DNA of 10,562 nucleotides from Clostridia bacterium (lineage in GTDB: Bacteria > Bacillota_A > Clostridia > Christensenellales > UBA1242). The DNA lies in NCBI GenBank assembly GCA_017466005.1, contig JAFTUZ010000053.1:1-10562 (forward strand), read 5' to 3'. Below the pieces are notes generated by a model. It searched no databases. It was given only the letters and a program-made list of their open reading frames with translations, and was not told where the DNA came from. Shown in pieces: positions 6,510-10,562 of the stretch (the first letter of the stretch is position 1; each line of letters begins with the position of its first letter). Both the position numbers and the translations under genes were made by a program.

Positions 6510-7583
6510 TTAACTATCCACAACTTCGGTTATCCAAAACATTTTTAAATGCTGTGGTTTTTTATAGCAGTTTACAACCAAATAATGTATGTATAATTTA
6601 TAAAGGTCGTAAATTCCCGTTACTAGTAAACAGCCTATAATAATCAAAACAAGTTGCACAACAAAATTGTTTAAAAGTATTAAAGGCAAACTTAATAAAA
6701 GCAATCCTACCACCAATAAAATTGGTAAAATATACATAAGGGATTTATTAAATTTATGTATAATTTTTTCATTAAAAAAGTTCATTATAACACGCACAAA
6801 TCTTCCAGCAAGCAAAATTAAAGTTAGTGCTTGAATTGCAAGATTTATTTCTTGTAAAGATATTTTTGTGTATTGGTTTCCTACATACCAACAACCTTTG
6901 AAAATTATAATAAATGCAAATATTGCCAAAGTAAAATAAATTACTTTTTTATCTATTGCTTTTGTTTTATCACGTTTTAAAATTCCTTCTATATTGTATT
7001 TAGATTTTGATTGGTCGGTGATAAAAAATGAAGAAACAAAATTAAGCAAAGCAAAGCCTATGCAACAATACATTGGTATATACGGATTTACATCAAAAAC
7101 AAAACCAGAAATAGCAACAACAAATAATGTAATTATTGAATAACCAAGCCTACCCCTTGCACTATATTTTATAAAATGTTCTTTTTTATTTACAAGGCTT
7201 AAATTATTTTCTAAAATACACGGCCTTACGGCATAAAAATGAAAAGAAAGATAGTACAAAATATCTGCTATAACAAACCACGTAAAACTATTACCAAAAG
7301 TATATAAAATTGCACCTAGCAACATTGTTCCAGCCCCAACAGTGTAAGAAGTATTGTTGCCTAATTTTGCTATTAAAATAAGGCACGGAAAAGCAAGTAA
7401 AACACTTGTTCCAGCAGCAATTAAATCTAGCGTAAAAATCTGCCCATACTCCAAGCCCTTTACTGTGGTTAAAAACGCAACATTTATTATCCAATAAAAA
7501 ATAAAATCACAGCCTATGGTGTATTGCACGGGCCACCATTTTATATTTCTCCATATCTTATTTTCGTTTACTGTTTGCTCCAT
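6510..7583 (-). CDS. MFS-like permease, interrupted by an in-frame stop before its last two helices
   Basis: A 357-residue protein with about ten membrane helices (near 22-40, 52-73, 80-97, 100-119, 145-163, 168-188, 213-229, 248-269, 282-303, 306-324). It has a basic loop between helices 6 and 7 (SKSKYNIEGILKRDKTK), the layout of a 12-helix major facilitator protein. KYSARGRLGYS (139-149), before helix 5, is reminiscent of MFS motif-type loops, but there is no clear motif A, so substrate class cannot be assigned. The frame ends WITEVVDS then TAA; the same frame then continues for 51 further residues encoding helices 11 and 12. It therefore looks like a full-length gene broken by one stop codon. 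AAAGGA lies five bases before the ATG. It is the first gene of an operon with the C26 hydrolase, so transport of the hydrolase's substrate or product is plausible. Confidence 0.75.
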   Translation of the reverse strand: MEQTVNENKIWRNIKWWPVQYTIGCDFIFYWIINVAFLTTVKGLEYGQIFTLDLIAAGTSVLLAFPCLILIAKLGNNTSYTVGAGTMLLGAILYTFGNSFTWFVIADILYYLSFHFYAVRPCILENNLSLVNKKEHFIKYSARGRLGYSIITLFVVAISGFVFDVNPYIPMYCCIGFALLNFVSSFFITDQSKSKYNIEGILKRDKTKAIDKKVIYFTLAIFAFIIIFKGCWYVGNQYTKISLQEINLAIQALTLILLAGRFVRVIMNFFNEKIIHKFNKSLMYILPILLVVGLLLLSLPLILLNNFVVQLVLIIIGCLLVTGIYDLYKLYIHYLVVNCYKKPQHLKMFWITEVVDS

Positions 7584-7599
7584 AAAAATCCTTTAACAC

Positions 7600-7629
7600 A
7601 TTATATCAAACAAATATATATTTTTGCAA
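7600..7629 (-). promoter_or_regulatory. Promoter of the permease-hydrolase operon
   Basis: Minus-strand TTGCAA (7624-7629) and a perfect TATAAT (7600-7605) are 18 bases apart. The predicted start is near 7593, giving a very short leader of about 10 bases that still contains the AAAGGA site. Confidence 0.6.
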
Positions 7630-7695
7630 ATATAAAGCAATATTTTATTATTAAAAACCAAATTTAATTTTTAAAATATTTATATAAAATTTACA

Positions 7696-7730
7696 AAAAA
7701 AGAAAACACCTAGTTTAAGTGTTTTCTTTT
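7696..7730. terminator. Intrinsic terminator of the surface-protein gene
   Basis: AAAAGAAAACAC (7698-7709) pairs with GTGTTTTCTTTT (7719-7730), a 12-base stem with a 9-base loop. It is followed by T runs on the minus strand (and on the plus strand). It lies 13 bases after the stop codon at 7744. Confidence 0.85.
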
Positions 7731-7743
7731 TATATTTTTTAAA

Positions 7744-9792
7744 TTATATTTTACGTAATCCACGTTTTTTTCTTATAACTCTTAATATTATAATAGTAAT
7801 TGCTGCAACAAGTAAAAATACACCTATGCAAGAAGTTATAATTATAACCTGTATTACTTCTGGGGCTGTTAAACGCTTAACTGTACCACTACCGGTAATT
7901 TCACCGCTAACTACTGCCTCTATTTCACCATCATTTACAAAAGTAACATCTTCATCTATGGTAATACGCCCTTCACACACACCAACGTTATACATACTAC
8001 CACCTTCAACCACAAGGCTTCCGTCCATAGAGCCGTTATTTGTAACTTCTCCACCTTTTATGCTAACATTTGCATCAATTATACCACTATTTGTAAACAC
8101 ACCATCATTGTTTGTTACAGTACCAAAAACAGTTCCATTACCTTCAATTGTTACTCTTCCACCATTGTTTGTAACAACCCCAGATTGAATTGAACTATTT
8201 GTGTAAGAACCATTTAAAACTTCAACACTTCCCGACATAGTGTTTTTATTTTGAAATTCTCCACCATTAATAAGTACACCTGCATTTAAAGTGCCTTGAT
8301 TATCTATAAGACCACCTAAAATAGTTGCCTGACCATTAAGTTCGCCATAATTAGTTATTGTACCTTGTTGCATATTTATAGATAAATCCATATCTCCATT
8401 ATTTACAACACTACAATAGTTTTCTACATTTTCTTCTGTAGATTGTTTTGTTAAAAGTGTTCCTGTAACAGTTCCACTGTTGTTAAATTCACCATTTTGA
8501 ATAGTAATATCACTATCCATTGTTCCTTCATTGTTTACAGTTCCGGTTACCATATCAACAGTCCCTTCAAAATCACCACTGTTATTAAATGTTCCGCTTT
8601 CCATTTGAACACCACCATTAATTGAGCCACTATTGATTAATTCTGGTGTACCACCTTCTGTTTCTACATAAACAGTACCTGTAATTTTACCTTCGTTAGT
8701 AACGGTAGAACCACGACAACGAATGTTTCCTTCTATTTCCATATTTTCGCCAACATAAGACACACCTAAAACTGATGTAAACACAGGGTTTGACTCAAAT
8801 GTTAAACTAGAGTTGTTTTTAATAACTCCTGCTTCAAGATTGATAGTTAAACCTGTTCTTCCTGTTCCAATTATACAACTACCACCAATATTGTTTTGAA
8901 TTGTTCCACCAAGCATATGAAATTCGGTTCGGTCATATAAATGAATAATATCTGCCCAACCACCTTTATTTGCCCAAGCATAACCTGTGTTGTTTTCAAA
9001 CAATCCACTGTGTAAATATATTTTTGTTCCGCTGTTGCCTGCAATATATCCGTTACCTGCAAATGTGTTACCTATAATATCTATTGCGTAAAGGTTTATT
9101 ATACTATTATAACAAAGCACTACACCACCATTACCACCACCAAAAGTGTTTGTAAAGGTGCATTTTTTGGTTTTATCACTTGCACCAAAATTTAATGTGC
9201 CATAGCTTACTTGAATACCGCCCCAGTTTGAAGTATGAGCCATTGCACTATCTTTAAAGTTTACTGATAAAAGGTTTACAGTAGCCTTATCTTCTTCAGT
9301 TGCTGTTATGTGAATAAATTTACCCCAAACATTTATTTTAGAAACTTCACAATTTTCCATTGTTAAATCACCAGCGCCAGTAATAAATGGTTTTGTGCTA
9401 TTTTTTTCTGCTGTTATAGTCGCTACTCTTTCCGAGCCACTTAATTCATCTGCATATTCTAATGTATATACCGCATTAGAAGTTACAGTTGAATTTTTAA
9501 TAGTTAAGTGCGCTGTTGCAGCAATATTAAAAGATGTTATTGCCCTATCTTGATTGTAGTAAAAATTAATACCATCAAGTACAGTATCTTCTGTAATTTC
9601 TATTTGTGTTGTAATATCAATATTTTTATTACCACCCTCAACAGCAGTATTTAACTCTTCTAAAGTTGCAACTTCTGTGTAGGTGATTGTATTGGATACA
9701 TCTGCATTAACTTGCCCAAAGTTTAAATTTAGCCCTAAAAAACAAAATGTACACAACATACAAAACACAAATCCTAAACCAAGTTTTTTCAT
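7744..9792 (-). CDS. Secreted, membrane-anchored surface protein with a 17-residue-repeat beta-solenoid
   Basis: I take the start at ATG 9790-9792, not the longer frame that opens with TTG at 9840. This ATG has AAGGGGG six bases upstream and begins a clean signal peptide (MKKLGLGFVFCMLCTFCF, cleavage expected after VNA at residue 30). The 682-residue product has three parts. Residues 31-350 form a Thr/Asn-rich region like right-handed beta-helix (pectate-lyase-like) domains, with LTIKNSTVTSN, LTMENCEVSKI and FENNTGYAW. Residues 354-638 hold about 16 copies of a 17-residue repeat with consensus x-G-x-V-x-I-x-x-G-x-x-x-N-x-G-x-M. Residues 646-670 are a hydrophobic helix, followed by the basic tail RVIRKKRGLRKI. 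The protein should be exposed outside the cell and tethered by its C-terminus; adhesion or surface-layer function is inference. There is no sortase motif. Its promoter contains a poly-G tract suggesting phase variation. Confidence 0.88.
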   Translation of the reverse strand: MKKLGLGFVFCMLCTFCFLGLNLNFGQVNADVSNTITYTEVATLEELNTAVEGGNKNIDITTQIEITEDTVLDGINFYYNQDRAITSFNIAATAHLTIKNSTVTSNAVYTLEYADELSGSERVATITAEKNSTKPFITGAGDLTMENCEVSKINVWGKFIHITATEEDKATVNLLSVNFKDSAMAHTSNWGGIQVSYGTLNFGASDKTKKCTFTNTFGGGNGGVVLCYNSIINLYAIDIIGNTFAGNGYIAGNSGTKIYLHSGLFENNTGYAWANKGGWADIIHLYDRTEFHMLGGTIQNNIGGSCIIGTGRTGLTINLEAGVIKNNSSLTFESNPVFTSVLGVSYVGENMEIEGNIRCRGSTVTNEGKITGTVYVETEGGTPELINSGSINGGVQMESGTFNNSGDFEGTVDMVTGTVNNEGTMDSDITIQNGEFNNSGTVTGTLLTKQSTEENVENYCSVVNNGDMDLSINMQQGTITNYGELNGQATILGGLIDNQGTLNAGVLINGGEFQNKNTMSGSVEVLNGSYTNSSIQSGVVTNNGGRVTIEGNGTVFGTVTNNDGVFTNSGIIDANVSIKGGEVTNNGSMDGSLVVEGGSMYNVGVCEGRITIDEDVTFVNDGEIEAVVSGEITGSGTVKRLTAPEVIQVIIITSCIGVFLLVAAITIIILRVIRKKRGLRKI
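7879..8733 (-). repeat. Tandem 51-bp (17-residue) coding repeats, about 16 degenerate copies
   Basis: Successive 17-residue units read, for example, EGTVDMVTGTVNNEGTM, DSDITIQNGEFNNSGTV, NGQATILGGLIDNQGTL and DANVSIKGGEVTNNGSM. Most units keep exact length; a few carry insertions (for instance the TKQSTEENVENYC segment). The copies are diverged in DNA, so they are old rather than freshly amplified. Confidence 0.85.
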
Positions 9793-9851
9793 TTTGTTCC
9801 CCCTTATTTTTATTGCGTAAATTTTTTGTTTTTTAAACAATATACCTAATA

Positions 9852-9884
9852 ATTATACCCCCCCCCCCCCGAGCGAAAAGTCAA
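9852..9884 (-). promoter_or_regulatory. Surface-protein promoter with a 13-G tract in the spacer (putative phase-variable switch)
   Basis: On the minus strand, TTGACT (9879-9884) is followed by TTTCGCTC, then 13 consecutive G (9858-9870), then TATAAT (9852-9857). The spacer is 21 bases, four over the 17-base optimum. Predicted transcription starts near 9845, giving a leader of about 53 bases with the AAGGGGG ribosome site. Changes in tract length by slipped-strand mispairing would change promoter strength. Confidence 0.85.
9858..9870. repeat. Homopolymer tract of 13 C (13 G on the minus strand)
   Basis: A run of 13 identical C residues in a window where other G or C runs reach only about five. 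It abuts the -10 box of the surface-protein promoter exactly. Long G/C homopolymers are hypermutable in length during replication. Confidence 0.95.
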
Positions 9885-10013
9885 GCAATTTTGTGTAGCT
9901 GTTCCAATATTTTTTTGTTTAAAAAAACCATATTTTTAGTTAAAGTTTTAATAAAAAAATAAATAATACATAATAAAATCTTTTGTTAAAAAAATAATTA
10001 AGAATAAACAAAA

Positions 10014-10039
10014 AAAATTGCAGTAAAAACTGCAATTTT
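10014..10039 (-). terminator. Intrinsic terminator overlapping the stop of the right-edge gene
   Basis: AAAATTGCAG (10014-10023) pairs with CTGCAATTTT (10030-10039) around the loop TAAAAA. The minus-strand T run follows (about 10009-10019). The stop codon at 10038-10040 lies within the first arm. It is the twin of the hairpin at 5631-5656, differing by one compensated base pair. The remaining 9885-10013 is A/T-rich with nothing further recognised. Confidence 0.8.
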
Positions 10040-10562
10040 AATTATAAAATTTTTGTATTTCATTACGCCAATTTTCACCAGCATTTAATATGGTGTTTTT
10101 TAATTCATTAAGTTCTATTTTTCCGCACTTTTCTATAAAGTCAAATATTCCATTTAATGTAAAGTAAATAGGATTACCCTCTTCACTTTTATTATGCCAA
10201 GGAGTATTAGAATCATCTACATTATATTTTTTTCTTACCTTTTTAGCAACCCTTTCATAGTCTTTATATATTTCTTTAAAAGATATTTTACGGTCTTCAA
10301 GTTCTGGTTTGTATAAAAAATAATTAAAAAAATAATAATCGCCAATTAAATGTAAAAAGTATCCTTTGTTATAATCGCTATTTATATCATTTTCTTTTAA
10401 AAAATTATATAAATTAGTTTTAGATGCAAACATTTCTTTTACTGTTGTTATATTATCCCTTTCTTCACTATAATGTGCTTTATATTTTTGCTCCTTCCCT
10501 TGCAAACCTATAATATCCGGAGCAATACACCCATCTAAAAATTCTTTTTTATTTTCTATTTC
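10038..10562 (-). CDS. Partial protein resembling zinc-dependent phospholipase C-type proteins (N-terminus beyond the right edge)
   Basis: The frame is open to the window edge, so the true start lies outside. A TTG at 10503-10505 is an unlikely internal start because recognisable sequence continues upstream of it. The visible 174 residues begin with EFLDGCIAPDIIG, then HYSEERDN, FLKENDI and GYFLHLIGDYYFFNYFL. The pattern of G-x-x-APD near the start, a single His some 20 residues later, and GYFLHLIxD resembles small proteins of the zinc-dependent phospholipase C-like group (Pfam Zn_dep_PLPC). In these, Asp and His residues hold metal ions. This is a weak, pattern-based assignment; the remaining C-terminal part (WHNKSEEGNP, then FIEKCGKIELNEL) is not diagnostic. 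The protein looks soluble. It has its own terminator and is not linked to the surface-protein gene, which has a separate promoter. Confidence 0.6.
   Translation of the reverse strand, partial: EIENKKEFLDGCIAPDIIGLQGKEQKYKAHYSEERDNITTVKEMFASKTNLYNFLKENDINSDYNKGYFLHLIGDYYFFNYFLYKPELEDRKISFKEIYKDYERVAKKVRKKYNVDDSNTPWHNKSEEGNPIYFTLNGIFDFIEKCGKIELNELKNTILNAGENWRNEIQKFYN

Noticed and set aside
6510..6512. Reassigned TAA codon as the explanation for the split permease
   Set aside because: Other genes in the window use TAA as an ordinary stop next to terminators, so a genome-wide reassignment is not supported.
7826..8188. Plus-strand 120-codon frame opposite the repeat region
   Set aside because: It is the antisense shadow of the repeats; its Thr/Pro/Ser-rich content comes from reverse reading of Gly/Asn/Val codons.
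7879..8733. Repeat region considered as a CRISPR-like or satellite array
   Set aside because: The periodicity is 51 bases, in frame, diverged at DNA level and conserved at protein level, so it is a coding solenoid.
9793..9840. Longer version of the surface protein starting with TTG at 9840
   Set aside because: It has no ribosome site, would start about five bases from the predicted transcript start, and would bury the signal peptide behind a charged extension. ATG at 9792 has AAGGGGG at good spacing.

Overview
The window is strongly AT-rich (by eye roughly a quarter to a third G+C). It has short, A/T-only intergenic stretches, AAGGA/GGAGG-type Shine-Dalgarno sites, TTGACN-N17-TATAAT promoters and many hairpin-plus-T-run terminators. 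Genes read with the standard bacterial code and mostly end in TAA. This suggests a low-GC Gram-positive bacterium (Bacillota), possibly an uncultured gut-type Clostridia member; the lineage is inference, as no rRNA or taxonomic marker gene is present. There are no tRNAs, insertion sequences, CRISPR arrays or prophage genes.

Layout from left to right: (1) minus-strand genes at 1-2853, namely a membrane-anchored protein of unknown function running off the left edge, an ASCH-domain protein, a PAP2-family phosphatase and an unrecognised 300-residue protein, each closed by its own terminator. (2) A divergent promoter region at 2854-3025. (3) Two plus-strand genes: a short-chain dehydrogenase predicted to be made from a leaderless mRNA, and a DHA2-type drug-exporter-like MFS protein whose about 200-nt leader contains consecutive hairpins, including a strong intrinsic terminator just before the gene. 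(4) A minus-strand operon at 5657-7583: a second MFS-like permease followed, with translational overlap, by a class I glutamine-amidotransferase-like peptidase C26 (gamma-glutamyl hydrolase family). The permease is split by one in-frame TAA, and its last two membrane helices continue in the same frame after the stop. (5) A secreted, membrane-anchored surface protein at 7744-9792 with about 16 copies of a 17-residue beta-solenoid repeat. (6) A minus-strand gene running off the right edge that resembles zinc-dependent phospholipase C-type proteins.

The most striking element is the promoter of the surface protein. A run of 13 G (13 C on the plus strand, 9858-9870) lies exactly between a TTGACT -35 box and a TATAAT -10 box, giving a 21-nt spacer. 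In such an AT-rich sequence this is the hallmark of a slipped-strand, phase-variable promoter: losing about four G would restore the ideal 17-nt spacing. The window therefore appears to hold an ON/OFF or graded switch for a repeat-rich cell-surface protein. Secondary points of interest are the leaderless dehydrogenase mRNA, the attenuator-like leader of the exporter, and the split permease.
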